Shown here: positions 31,317-42,398 of the stretch, piece by piece
Layout of the letters: the number at the start of each line of letters is the position of its first letter
How positions within the stretch are numbered: the first letter of the stretch is position 1
Source: Adiantum capillus-veneris
Taxonomy: Eukaryota > Streptophyta > Polypodiopsida > Polypodiales > Pteridaceae
Assembly (NCBI GenBank): GCA_014529385.2
Contig: CM043953.1
Coordinates: 65,550,372-65,614,371 of the forward strand
Direction: 5' to 3'
DNA length: 64,000 bases
Notes under the pieces: model-generated
The model's database searches: none
What the model saw: the letters and a program-made list of their open reading frames with translations, nothing else
What the model was told of the DNA's origin: nothing
Position numbers and translations under genes: made by a program

Positions 31317-32165
31317 CTATGCTTGACCACGACCTCGACCAAACAGAGGATACATGCCGCCCCTTTCCCTTGGTGGGTGAGGGCAATCTGGAGCATAGTG
31401 GCCCTCCTCACCACAATTGTAGAACCTGCCAGGCAATTGCCTAGCTCTGCCTCTTCCTGTCCTCGCTTGACCTCTGTCCATAACACTTAAACGCAACTCT
31501 TGCATTTGCTCAGACAAATCATGAATTGTACGTACCCATTGTTGAGGAACGGTTGCTACCCCTCGATTGGCCCGATTCTCCGTTTGAAATTCTCTCTCGG
31601 ACTCGAAGTCGGATTGGGAATCATCGCCTCATATCCCAATGCACCTTGCTCAATCTTCTTCTTTATTCTACGTCTTTTAGACCGCGCAATAGCAACTACC
31701 CCGTTGTAATTCTCCGGGCCCTCAAAATCCACCTTTTCACGAACTTTGGGGTGTAAACAAGACATAAAATTTTCCAATTTAAAGTACTCACCACCATTGA
31801 CCAACTGCATGGCCACTGAAAAATCCCTCCAGCACTCTTCGAAGCGGGTGAGGAAGACACTAAATTCCTCATTCACGTCCTGCTTCAAAATTTTCAATCT
31901 TGCATCCAAGTCGACAGGAGACACCTCTTTTCGAAAGTCTTGCAGAAAACGAGCCCGCAACGCCGGTCACATAAATCTTGGCTCTCCCTCCAACGCATAG
32001 AACCATGTCTTGGCTTTTCCCCACATCAAGAACGGGATCGTTTGCATCTTGCTAGTTTCATCCGGCATATGCAATGATAGCATATACAACTTCAAATCGG
32101 CCATCCACTCTTCCCGATCTCCTTCTCCGGCAAAAACTGGTCCATAACTATGTGTTTCCATCCCT
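31317..32165 (-). pseudogene. gag of element 3 (capsid and zinc knuckle)
   Basis: Capsid domain pieces lie at 32165-31967 (EEWMADLKLYMLSLHMPDE, then GKAKTWFYALEGEP) and 31960-31556 (RARFLQDFRKE, HPKVREKVDF), separated by a stop or shift near 31963. A zinc knuckle lies near 31390-31434 in another frame (FYNCGEEGHYAPDC), where the first Cys is Phe. Gag starts only about 50-70 bases after the PBS, giving a very short leader compared with element 2. Confidence 0.8.
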
Positions 32166-32216
32166 CCTTGATGGAAATAACCGTCTTTGATCAACACCGA
32201 TGAGCAATCAGCTGCT

Positions 32217-32233
32217 CCTCCGTGGGGGCACCA
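32217..32233 (-). other. Primer-binding site of element 3
   Basis: The minus strand reads TGGTGCCCCCACGGAGG, five bases inside the 5' LTR border. It shares TGGTGCCCCCAC with element 2. Confidence 0.8.
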
Positions 32234-32238
32234 GAAGA

Positions 32239-34234
32239 TGGAGAGGGGGAATAGGGAACACACCTAGCACACACAATATTTTCTTCTCTATAGCCCAGGG
32301 ATTCCACAACACCCCTAACCTCTCAAATAACACCTTCGAATTGGCTAATTTGCACTAACACCTCCACTTTAGCATACAAAACAACATCTCACACCTTGCA
32401 AAAAACACTCCACAGCACAAATGCACCCACACTGCTCAACTCACCCTTTTCGACTCACAAAACACTCCTAATCTGCCCTCTTGGTAGCACCTTTCAAGCT
32501 GCAGGCAAACCCTCTGCAAGCAATGGCCAACACACGAAGAGCGGGAGAAAAGGAGGGGAATGGGGAGAAGAAACACAAGAGATTGGGGCAAATGAGTGGT
32601 ATTATTGCATAGGAGTAGTACAATCAATGTATGCAGCTTCAATGGCAAGCTTAACAACACACAAGCTTCAAGATTCCAATCACACACTTAGGCAAAAAAG
32701 CCCTCAAATTTTTGCATTTACAACCTTTTATAGGGGTGCCTCTAGGAGGCCCAAAAAAAGAAAAAAAAAGAGTTTCCCCTCCCGTGGCCTTCACTTAGTG
32801 CTTCTTTTAGCATTTGATTGCATTGCCAACACTTGGCATAGTTTATTTTTGGAAAGAATCCCATGGTGTGCACATTTGTCCTTTGCCCCTTCCATTTGGC
32901 CGCCCGGAGCTCCCCTTGGGCTTTTGAGTGTCCTTTCCCTTGCCCTTAAAGTGCCCTTGTCGGCTCATCTCTCTGCAGCGAGACCCCTCCCCTGTCGAGG
33001 CAATAGCGATGTCGCTATTGGGGGGGGGGGGGGGGGGTACACCCTCTTCCTCAAATTTTTTGGCCCTTAGCGGGTGTGGGCACCATCCCTTATCAGCTGC
33101 CACATCATCACCAAAATGCCACACCACGCGGGCGCCCAGCGCCTCCCCGTCTCGTCGGCCGCCACCAAAATCGCCACCAACTACCACTGCGCAGCGCCAA
33201 GCCCGCGCGCCATGGCCAAAGGGAGGGAGCTCCCCTCTCTCTCCCTTCTTGTGTCCAATGGAGAGCCCACGCTCTCCCCTATGTAGTGCGGCCCCCGGCT
33301 CTTCCATTGCGTATATGGGACATCTTCCCGGCCACGTGGTGGCTCCACATTGATTTGCACCCCAAGGGTCATAAACCCCCTTCAAAAAATATATAGAAAA
33401 AAACTTTTTTTGGTCCACTTCCCCCAGCTCCCATTCTCTGCTCCAAGGTTGGACTGCCAAGCTGTAACAACCTTCTGAAACTCGATCTTCCCGGCTCCAA
33501 CCACACTCTCTGTCTCTGCATTTTGATTCATCGACACCCTCGAACCAAGACCTTCAAAAAAGGAAAAAATCATCGGCAACCAACTTTGGACAAAGACACC
33601 CCATTTTTCAACTGCTGTAACTTCTTGCTCCGGACTCCATTTGACATGAAGTCACTTCGTGCTAGCTTCGTATGATGTACACCCTGCTCTAGAACCTCGT
33701 CGATGCTCAAAAGATGCCAAATGGCACATTCTCCAATGCAGCCAAGTGGGCTCAGACGCGGCCCCCGAAAAAACTTCAATTGATCATTCTTGCAAGCCAA
33801 GACTCCGATCCGCAATCCGAAAAGACGGGTAGGCTCCATGAATTGAGCTCTACACATCCATACCTCAATTTCCTCTTGGATTATCTGTCTCCTGCTGCCC
33901 TGTCTGGCAAGAATCTGCAAACCATTAAAGCTTCAACCTTCAATAACTTGGGCTCCGTAGCTCGGTTTGATGAGCCGTCTGGACCTGATCCTTCAGAACT
34001 TCAAGCTCTTCATTCCTGGACCCAAAGGCTGCACTTTTCATCTCCTTCACCTGCTACCCAGATTAGCCCCTCATGGAGCCTCCCTTGGTTTATAATCTGC
34101 ATCATGCATACAATTCCGCTGCTACCTGCCATCCCATGATTTTCCTACCTGCTCCAGCCCTTTGTCATGCTTCTGCCTGCCTGCATACATCTGGCCATGC
34201 CACCTTCTAGAGTCGACACACTTTGGCTGCACCA
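32239..34234 (-). repeat. 5' LTR of element 3 (2.0 kb)
   Basis: Pairs with 24794-26894. It contains a poly-G run of about 18 at 33020-33037 that is shorter in the other copy. Frames at 32843-33460 and elsewhere are LTR shadows and are also present in the partner LTR. Confidence 0.95.
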
Positions 34235-34252
34235 ACGTCATATTTCCTAACA
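34235..34252 (+). repeat. Right end of the 5' LTR of element 4
   Basis: ACGTCATATTTCCTAACA continues the LTR interrupted at 24793. The same end is present intact at 40442-40459. The first four bases are the target duplication of element 3. Confidence 0.92.
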
Positions 34253-34254
34253 AC

Positions 34255-34266
34255 TGGTATCAGAGC
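34255..34266 (+). other. Primer-binding site of element 4 (initiator-Met tRNA)
   Basis: TGGTATCAGAGC, two bases after the LTR end. Typical plant copia PBS. Confidence 0.95.
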
Positions 34267-34325
34267 AAGGTTTGCTCGTAGCTAAGTTATCTCAAGGAAA
34301 GTATTCCTTGAATTAAGTGGGAGTT

Positions 34326-35168
34326 ATGGTGGAGGAAGGGAAGCTCAAGATTGAGAAGTTCAACGACAAAAACTACGAACATTGGAAGATGTAAATTGAA
34401 GACTATCTCTACCAGAAGAACCTCTATTTGCCACTAGGAGGTTTTGGAAAGAAGCCCGCAACAATGGCAGATGAAGCATGGATTGTCCTTGATCGAAAGG
34501 CACTGGTAACAATCCAGTTAAGCTTGGCATCAACGGTGGCCTTCAATGTTTCGGAGATGAAGGCCACGGAGGACTTGATGAAGTCACTTGACGACTTCTA
34601 CGAGAAACCATCGGCATCCAATAAGGTATTTCTTATGAAGCGCTTGTTCAATCTTAAGATGGCAGAGAATGGTTCAGTTGCAGAACACTTAAATGACTTT
34701 AACAAAAACATAAGTCAACTTCGATCGGTGAAAATCAATTTCGATGATAAAGTGCGAGCTCTCCTTATACTATCATCTCTACCGGATAGTTGGGACAGCC
34801 TTGTGATGGCTGTAAGTAATTCTATTTGTGGCACAAATACTCTTAAGTTTGATGATGTTGTGGGTGCTCTCCTAAGCGAGGAAATACGAAGGAGAAGAAT
34901 AAGAGAATCATCAAGTGCTGCATTGTCAGTGGAAGCAAGAGGAAGGCCTAAGGAGAGGTTCAAAAACCAAAAGGGTCGTAATCGCTCAAGACGGAGCAAG
35001 TCACGCACAAAGTCAGTTCTTGAATGTTGGAACTGCGGCAAGAAGGGCCACGTCAAGAAGGATTGCTCGTCCAAGAAGAAGAAGGAGACTGAGTCTCAAG
35101 ACAACAAGCCAACATCGGAGGCCAATGTGGCAGGTAAAGTAGAGCAAGATGCTCTAATTCTCTCATGA
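34326..35168 (+). pseudogene. gag of element 4 (Ty1/copia)
   Basis: An ATG at 34326 opens KLKIEKFNDKNYEHWKM, the usual copia Gag start, then a TAA at 34392-34394 breaks the frame. The same phase continues as the copia capsid-type region (KATEDLMKSLDDFYEKPSA, NGSVAEHLNDFNK, LLILSSLPDSW) to a zinc knuckle CWNCGKKGHVKKDC near 35030. A TGA at 35166-35168 separates it from protease in the same phase. Confidence 0.92.
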
Positions 35169-35470
35169 AACAATGTGTCTAATTCCTGGATAGTAGATTC
35201 CGCGGCTTCATTCCATGCGACACCACACAAGCAACATTTCCAAGATTACACCAAAGGTAATTTTGGGTATGTGTACTTGGGAGATGATGAAGCTTGTGAG
35301 ATTGTCGGCAAAGGTACAATTTCTGTCAAAACTGCTAACGAAAATGAATGGAAAGCTTAAAGATGTTAGGCATGTTCCTTCTCTTCGGAAAAATTTGATC
35401 TCTACAGGACAATTGGACGATGAAGGTCACAACATTGCATTCGGAAAAAAAAGGTGGAAGATCTCAAAGG
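35169..35470 (+). pseudogene. Protease of element 4
   Basis: Active site WIVDSAASFHATP (DSA, common in plant copia). A frame change near 35350-35360 moves the sequence to another phase (VRHVPSLRKNLISTGQLDDE), the known region leading toward the integrase. Coding is then cut by the solo LTR at 35475. Confidence 0.85.
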
Positions 35471-35474
35471 GATC

Positions 35475-36903
35475 TGATGGCGGGAAAAAGAGCAGTGCAA
35501 TCGGGTGGCCTCTGTACTCGTGCACACTCCACAAACCACGCCTCATGCAAACAAGCAAAGAACAAAACAAAGGGGGCACCACCCTAAATTAAGAGGTTTA
35601 GGGACCTCATGTAGCATAGATATACACAAGACATCAGCTTAACAATACAACGGCATCTGATCATACATAACAAGGATATAGAGAAGCAAGCCAAGGATGG
35701 CATAATCCCTTGTCAAAAACAATCAACCCAGCAAGTAGGTATGATCCTACTAGCAACACATCAATACCTTAGAGAATGATGGCGAGGATGGTGGCCATGG
35801 AGCACGAGAGAAGACTCCTTATTTAGGTTTTAGGGCTAGTAATGTAGCATACTAGAGGGAGAGAGAGAGAGGGAGAGAGAGTAGAGCTCCATCCATAGCT
35901 CCTCGTTGTGAGCAATGTCGTCATAGCTTCGTTGCTTGGTGAAGTGTTGGTTTTGAGTGAGAGAAGGCCTCCTTATATAGGTTTCTGAGAGGGTTTAGGA
36001 TTAGGGATAAACATGCTTAAATCCGCTGATTGGGGTTACTTTTTGCTTAGGGTGGTCAACAGATTGAGGTCACCTGATATGTCACCATCAAGATATTCTC
36101 TAGAGTGATGTGAGAGGGGAGGGTAAATGCTGATTTTTCTGATTGTGACACATGGGGATAAGGCCTTGACCAGCATTTAAGAGCAGGTTAGGTGGCTGTT
36201 GAAACTAGAGGTTCTGCACATGTCAGGGGGGGACCTGCGGGGGGGAGGTGGCAGCTGGGTCCTCCTGAATATCAAATTCTCAAAAAATCCTCAACCATGG
36301 CTTCTTTTGACATGTGTTCTTTGAAAAAATCAGCATGTCTCTTTTCAACTCAAAAGTCTTTATCCCTGTTGACTCACCTTTACCATAAGATTTTTCCCTT
36401 TTCTCCTCTTGTAACTGCATTGTTGATGCCCAATCACTGCTTCTAGTAACAGTGAACTGTTACCTACCAAATACTTATGGTGCAGTAAAAAATATTTACC
36501 ATGGGTAAAAAAAGTTACTGTAGGTAAAAAGTGATTTGTATTTACCATGTAGGTGAAAAATATTTAATGTAGGTAAAAATATTTACTGTGGTAAAAAATA
36601 TTTACTGTCGGTAAAAAAGTGAAAACGGAGTATGCTGTGCTGTGAGTCCACACGAACATCCTCGTGTAAATTTCACTAAAAATTCACACCTAGAATGGGC
36701 TATTCTGTAAGATATAGGTTGTAGGCATGCATAAGAGCTCGTTCCCACGTATCTTCTGTCCATGGCACTTTTTACTCTTTGGTGCTTGTGAAGTAGATTT
36801 TTCTTCTCTTTCAAGATCCCTTGGACTAGAGTATCCTCATCTCCCCAACAACTGACTGTGCCTTTATTGCATCTTCAGAAGGGGTCCTAAAAACCATGCA
36901 TCA
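35475..36903 (-). mobile_element. Solo LTR of an unrelated family inside element 4 pol
   Basis: It starts TGATGGCGGG and ends CATGCATCA, flanked by perfect GGATC duplications (35470-35474 and 36904-36908). Copia coding resumes directly after it. A CTATATAAGGAGGCC box on the minus strand near 35972 suggests minus orientation. No second copy of this LTR is seen in the window, and short frames inside it have no domain. Confidence 0.88.
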
Positions 36904-37534
36904 GGATCTTTGGTGGTTGCCAAGGGAGAAAAGGTCGTTACACTTTACTTGTGTACTATGAGCACGCAACCTTCAGCTTGTGCAGCAACTATAGAAGTTG
37001 ACAGTGCAGTGTGGCACTACCGGCTTGCGCATATGAGTGCCAAAGGAATGCAAATCCTCCAAAACAAAGAAGCTTCTGCCAGGTTTGGAAGAAGTGGACT
37101 TAGAGTTCTGTGAAGATTGTGTTTATGGTAAACAAAAGAGGGTAAAATTTCAAAAATTAGGAAATGAAAGAAAAAATAAAAAACTTGAGTTGGTTCATTG
37201 TGATTTTTGGGGTCCTGCAAGTACACCATCACTTGGTGGGTCATTGTACTATGTAACATTCATAGATGATGCGACTAGAAAAACATGGGTTTATGGCATG
37301 AAGAATAAGTTCGATGTATTTTCCATATTTCAAAGCTGGAAAGCCTTTGTGGAGAATGAAATAGGTACCAAGGTTAAATTCCTCAGATCCGACAATGGAG
37401 GCGAATATTGCAGCCAAGCTTTTGAAATATTTTGTGCTAGAAATGGCATTCAGAGGCAAAGGACAACCCCAAGGACACCTCAACAAAATGGGATTTCGGA
37501 AAGAATGAACAGGACAATCATGGAGCGAGTATGA
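36904..37534 (+). pseudogene. Integrase of element 4
   Basis: Pre-integrase zinc module with HYRLAHMSAKGM and CEDCVYGKQKR; a frameshift lies between them near 37080-37110. The catalytic core has LVHCDFWGPA, FLRSDNGGEYC and TPQQNGISERMNR with D, D and E visible. It ends at a TGA in the same phase as the following ORF. Confidence 0.9.
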
Positions 37535-37537
37535 AGC

Positions 37538-38906
37538 ATGCAACTACATGTAGGCCTACCGCTTGAGCTTTGGGCGGAAGCTGTAAGTACGTCTGTGTAC
37601 TTAATCAATCGATCACCCTCAACGGCATTGGATGGGGCAGTTCCAGAAGAGGCATGGATAGGTAAACCGGTGAATTATGCATTTCTCAAAGTGTTTGGGT
37701 GTGAGGCTTTCATGCACATAGATAGAAGCCTAAGATCAAAGCTAGATGCAAAGTCCAAAAAGTGTTTCTTCATTGGCTATGGAGAAGGTGACTTTGGGTA
37801 TCGCTTATGGAATCCTGAAGATGGTAAATTCTTAAGGAGTAGGGATGTAATTCTTAACAAACAAAATATGTACAAAGATTACTTGGAAAGAAAACAAACA
37901 AAAGAAACAGGTGATGAGTTCATGGAGCTTGAGGATGGTGAAGACTCAAGGACTGCAAACGGGGACAATGTGCAACAACGTCAACAAATTGAGGAGCCTC
38001 AACCTATTCCCCGAAGATCTACAAGAGAAAGTAAACCTCCAGAAAGGTTTATTCCTTCCTTCAACCATCTTTTGATCTCAGATTCTGGAGAGCCGAAATC
38101 ATACGAAGAAGCTATGCAACATGAATCCAAAGAAGAATGGACGAAGAGCATGCAAGTGGAGATGGACTCACTACATCGCAACCAAACATGGGAGTTGGTT
38201 GAGTTGCCTAAAGGTAAGCGGACACTTCAAAACAAATGGGTGTACAAGGTGAAGGAAGAAGAAGGTGGAAAAGGTACAAGTCTAGGCTTGTGGTAAAAGG
38301 GTTTTCTCAAAAGAAAGATATTGACTTCAATGAAATATTTTCTCCTGTTGTAAAAATGAACTCAATTAGGCTTGTCTTAAGCCTTGTCGCTGCTCATGAT
38401 CTAAATTTTGAGCAAATGGATGTAAATACGACATTCCCTCATGGTGATTTAGAGGAGGAAATCTACATGCTTCAACCAAAGGGGTATGAAGTAAAAGGTA
38501 AGGAGAAAATGGTTTGCAGATTAAAGAAGAACAAGCATCAAAACAATGGTACTTGAATTTTGATCGATGGATGTTGGATCATGGATTCACAAGATGAAAC
38601 TTGGATCACTACGTCTACACAAAGAATTTGGGAGATGGGAAATTCATCATCCTAATGTTGTATGTTGATGACATGTTGATTGCAAGTGCTAACATGCAGG
38701 ACATCAAAGACCTAAAAGAGGAGCTGTCTAAATCTTTCCATGAAAGATTTAGGTGCTGCAAAGAGAATACTTGGTATGAAAATATCAAGGGACAGGACGA
38801 AGAAGACAATAAAGCTATCTCAAGAGGATTACATCAAGAAGGTACTAGAAAGGTTTGCAATGCAAAATGCAAAACCAGTTTCTACACCTTTGGCTGGTCA
38901 CTTTAA
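37538..38906 (+). pseudogene. Integrase C-terminus and reverse transcriptase of element 4
   Basis: The frame at 37538-38296 contains the integrase tail (LKVFGCEAFMHI, CFFIGYGEGDFGYRLW), an acidic linker and the RT start (EEWTKSMQVEMDSLHRNQTW, NKWVYKVKEE). Later frames carry RLVVKGFSQKKDIDF and FEQMDVNTTFPHGDLEEE, and at 38601 an intact MLYVDDMLIAS catalytic motif. Frameshifts lie at about 38270 and 38555-38600, the latter disrupting the region that normally reads KSLYGLKQAPR. Confidence 0.9.
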
Positions 38907-39618
38907 ACTAACTAAGGATATGTGTCCAAAGACACAAGAGGAGATAGCCTATATGTCTAAAGTTCCATATGTTGCAGCGGTAGGTTCTCTAATGTATGCT
39001 ATGGTCTGAACAAGGACAGACATTGCACATGCAGTGGGAGTTGTGAGTAGCTTCATGGACAACCCAGGTAAAGATCATTGGCAAGCTGTGAAGTGGATAC
39101 TTAGGTATCTAAAAGGGACAACAACAAATGCTTTGTATTTTGGAGGAACTAATATTTTTCTAGAAGGATATGCTAATGCAGATATGGCAGGTGACATATA
39201 TACTCAAAGGAGCACTACTGGCTATGTGTTCACGGTTGGAGGCAGAGCAGTAAGCTGGGCTTCAAAACTGCAGAAAGTGGTCTCACTTTCTACCGAAAGC
39301 AGAGTATGTAGCGATGACGGAGGCAAGCAAAGAAACTATGTGGCTTCACAGATTCTTAGAAGATCTTGGATTCAAACAAGCAGTTGTGTCTTGTACAGTG
39401 ATAGCCAGAGTGCTATCCATCTTGCAAAGAACTCAGCCTTTCATTCAAGGACAAAGCACATTGAGGTTATATATCACTTCATACGCACTCGTTTGGAAGA
39501 GGGACAACTAAAGCTAGGAAAGGTGCAACCAAGTGAAAATCCTGCAGACATGTTTACAAAGATGGTCAACAAGGAGAAGTTGAGCTTTTGCTCATCTTCA
39601 ATCGACATTCAAGGATAA
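38740..39618 (+). pseudogene. RT end and RNase H of element 4
   Basis: The RT tail (DLGAAKRILGMKISRDR, SQEDYIKKVLERF) is followed, after a stop near 39009, by the copia RNase H: GYANADMAGD, TTGYVFTVGGRAVSWAS and SLSTES, then DSQSAIHLAKNSAFHSRTKH after one more frame change near 39300-39340. The C-terminus NPADMFTKMV ends near 39560. Confidence 0.9.
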
Positions 39619-39667
39619 GAAGCCAGGATGGAAAGCAGTCACACAGGTTTGGTTTGGAAATCAGTCT

Positions 39668-39680
39668 CCAAGTGGGAGAT
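39668..39680 (+). other. Polypurine tract of element 4
   Basis: CCAAGTGGGAGAT immediately before the TG of the 3' LTR, the classical plant copia context. Confidence 0.9.
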
Positions 39681-40459
39681 TGTTAAGTATGGAGCCTGAT
39701 TTACCCCTTGTAATTTTCTGTGGTAAAAATGCACATTTGTAAGGCCCCCATAATGAGGAGAAGCCATCATGCGTGAAGGAAAATCACTCGGTGGAAACCA
39801 AAATTTTCATGGCCAAAATTCAGGGGCAACTTTTTTTTTCTTTGCCGGAATATTCCTTTTCGTCGGAATATTATGGTCGGACGACGGCCGACAAGTGGTC
39901 GGAAAATGACCGGTTGGTTGGCCGGTGGCCGGTAGTCAATGGCCGATGGCTGGTGGTCGGAAGAGAATGCCGGTGGCCGGTGGCCGAATTCAATGTCCGG
40001 TGGCCGAATTCAAAAGCGGACTTGTCTTCTCCAGGGCGGCCACACATGGGCGAACAGTGGAGGGTCCGATTTGGACCTATCTACACAAGGGCGGCTACAT
40101 ATGGCTGCCTCTCATGAGAGAGGGCAGTCCTTTTGGCCTATAAAAGGAGGCCATTTCTACACAAATTTCATAGTGTGAAGTTGATGCAACAAGGTGAGTG
40201 TGAGGTGGTGAGAGTGAAGAAAGGCGGGAGCTCTATTAAGGGTACAATCCCTTTGTAAACTACTTCTTGTTTTGAAGTACTAAAGCCATTGAGTGGCTGC
40301 TTTCCCATGGATATAGCCCACATTGGGTGAACCACGTATATCGTGTGTGTACTCGCTCTCTCTCTCTCTCTACTCTATAATCTCTTGTGTGCGAAATCTA
40401 TCTCTCTCCATTAAGTAATCTACTCAAATATCTATTTAGCTACATCATATTTCCTAACA
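39681..40459 (+). repeat. 3' LTR of element 4 (779 bp)
   Basis: From TGTTAAGTATGG to CCTAACA, followed by the AATTG duplication. It contains a GC-rich array of GGCCGGTGGCC-type repeats (about 39885-40010), a CCTATAAAAGGAGG TATA box at about 40137 and a short (CT)n at 40352-40370. Confidence 0.95.
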
Positions 40460-40464
40460 AATTG

Positions 40465-41488
40465 CAATGCCTATGGGAGGAATGGTCATCAAGCTAAGCA
40501 TTGCATAGTATTTAAGCAGGCAATGGCCAATAGACCAACCTTAGCATGGACAGACACACCTCGAGTGCCTGCCTTGATGCTGGCCCCACCTCTTGACCAA
40601 ACATCACAACACATGGTCCTTAGGGCCCAAAATGTTGCTCAAACAACACCTTTGCCACCTCCAGTGCTAGGACCGCAACTACCACATCCGAGAATCACTT
40701 ATGTAAATCAAGTGGGTTGTGAGTCATCTATTGCTTGTTTGGAAGGCTGTGAGGAAGATATAGACCCTAATATTGCGTATGGGATTGATGCACTTGAAGA
40801 AAGTCCACAATACTACATGGAGGACTATTGGGGTTGTCTATCAAGTAGCTGCTCTTGCTGCAAGAGGCCAAAATATCAACTATACTGCCAAGACCATCTC
40901 TTCAATGCTATGAGTCTGGAGGTCCACGTCGTGTAGCCGAGTGTCCTATTAGGCTAAAAAAGAATATTACACTAATGCAAACCAATCAAGCGAGCACGTG
41001 TACAATGCCGATACTCATGTGTAACCAATGTGGCATAGATCATTTGATTGCCCAATGTTTGAATAATCCAAATGCACCGAAGATCACACCATTTAACTTG
41101 ATTGAAGTTACCAAGGGGCCATCACAAAGTATACATGTGGTACCAGTAAATGTACTCACATGATCAATGCTACAAAAACAAAATTATATTCTTGAGGAAA
41201 GAGACAAGACCAATTGCCCAATCTCAGAAGAAGAACAAAACACGAAGAAAGAGATCGCAAAAAGCAGCGAAGTCAGACCCCAGTTCAAAGACCAACATAG
41301 GGACTGGTGACGGCCCCCTATATACGAACGACGCTAAAGAGGATTCTTATTCAGGTGAAACCATGGAGACCAAAACAACCACTAGGAAAGAAACCAACAA
41401 GGAAGATCGTCATGAGTCACAATGGCCAGGACCCAAGAAGAAAGATAGGAACTTACCCAAACCCTACGGAGGAGATCAAGCAAGTTAA
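40465..41488 (+). pseudogene. gag zinc-knuckle region of element 5 (right of element 4)
   Basis: Joining in sense with 24125-24171, a first degenerate knuckle appears here (CNAYGRNGHQAKHC, with Tyr in place of the second Cys). It is followed by a Pro-rich linker (40523-40900) and a second knuckle at about 41020-41060, CNQCGIDHLIAQC. This has three residues between the second Cys and His rather than four. The same spacing is seen in element 6. Frames are broken several times. Confidence 0.7.
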
Positions 41489-42398
41489 GCAATTAAAGAG
41501 TTTGGTAGAAGAGACCCAAAGGGATCTAGAGCCAACACCTAGGCAGATCCAGATTACAGACACACTGTTTCCTACGCAACAACAACCTCACCAAGTCCAT
41601 AGACCCTTAGCCATACCTAGTGTCATCCAAGAAGAAAGTGACTTAAAGTCATGGGAAAGTGGGCGTACTCACTTCATATTGGAAAGAATGTTTACAGAGG
41701 GACTACCTAACCCTATCAAAGAAATGGAGATCCCATCTTCCCCACGTCAAGGGATTGAAGCCCAAAAGATGTCGTTAAACATTGCCAAATTGATGGATTT
41801 CATGGCTTCAGAAGTTAGAACCACCATCATGTCCAAACTATATGGAGACCCCGAGCTATTCCTAGCTCTTCGAGCTTTCCTCAATGGAGAACTGAAGGTC
41901 GGGCTACCACAATTTTCACAGATGGATGGAGCTAGGGAGATGCCAATAGAGGGGGAACACTTAGATCCACAACCCAACCTAGATGAGAACTATGTTGTAG
42001 AAATACCTGATAACAAGTTGGGACAATACTTTGAGGGTGATGAATCCAATGCGACCATACCAATCACTACCAAGGGATTAACTGTGAAGGGAATCCTTGA
42101 TGGTGGCATTGGGGTTAGCATTGTGACTAAAAATTGCTGGTAAACTATGGGAAGACCTCACCTTGGGACCACAACCATAGTAGTAAAGATGGCCAATGGG
42201 TCTATTGTTAAACCTATTGGGATGATAGAAAATCTCAAGATCAAGGTCTTTGGACATAAAATAAGAAATACCTTCATTGTTATGGATTTCTCCAAGCACA
42301 CTATGGCATCTGAGATGATCTTAGGACGTCCTTTCATGAGGGAAGCAAAAATGGTGCATGACGGATCGTCTAAAAACGATGTCTTTTTGCAGTTCTAG
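41307..42398 (+). pseudogene. Linker and aspartic protease of element 5
   Basis: The frame 41307-42143 ends with the protease active site GILDGGIGVSIVTKN (DGG). After a stop at 42141-42143 the protease continues from 42147 (KMANGSIVKPIGMIENLKI, then EMILGRPFMREAKMVHD). The order and spacing fit a Ty3/gypsy protease of Athila or Tat type. No reverse transcriptase follows. Confidence 0.75.

Larger units (their letters stand above)
24794..34234 (-). mobile_element. Element 3: Tat-like Ty3/gypsy element nested in element 4
   Basis: LTRs at 24794-26894 and 32239-34234 (TGGAGAGGGGG to TTGCACCA) in direct orientation. ACGT occurs on both flanks (24790-24793 and 34235-34238), a target duplication shortened or mutated from five bases. 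Minus-strand order is gag, zinc knuckle, protease, RT, Ty3 RNase H, archaeal-type RNase H, integrase, the same arrangement as element 2. The pol frame has several stops, two frameshifts and a mutated RT active site. It sits in the last 20 bases of the element 4 5' LTR, so it is younger than element 4. Confidence 0.95.
24172..40459 (+). mobile_element. Element 4: Ty1/copia LTR retrotransposon with two nested insertions
   Basis: LTRs at 24172-24793 plus 34235-34252 (5', split) and 39681-40459 (3'). The 5-bp target duplication AATTG is perfect on both sides (24167-24171 and 40460-40464). The internal region has a Met-tRNA PBS, gag with a zinc knuckle, protease, integrase, RT and RNase H in copia order, and a PPT. 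Element 3 (9.4 kb) is inserted in the 5' LTR and a 1.43-kb solo LTR in pol. Without these the element would be about 5.4 kb, normal for plant copia. Many stops and frameshifts make it inactive. Confidence 0.95.
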
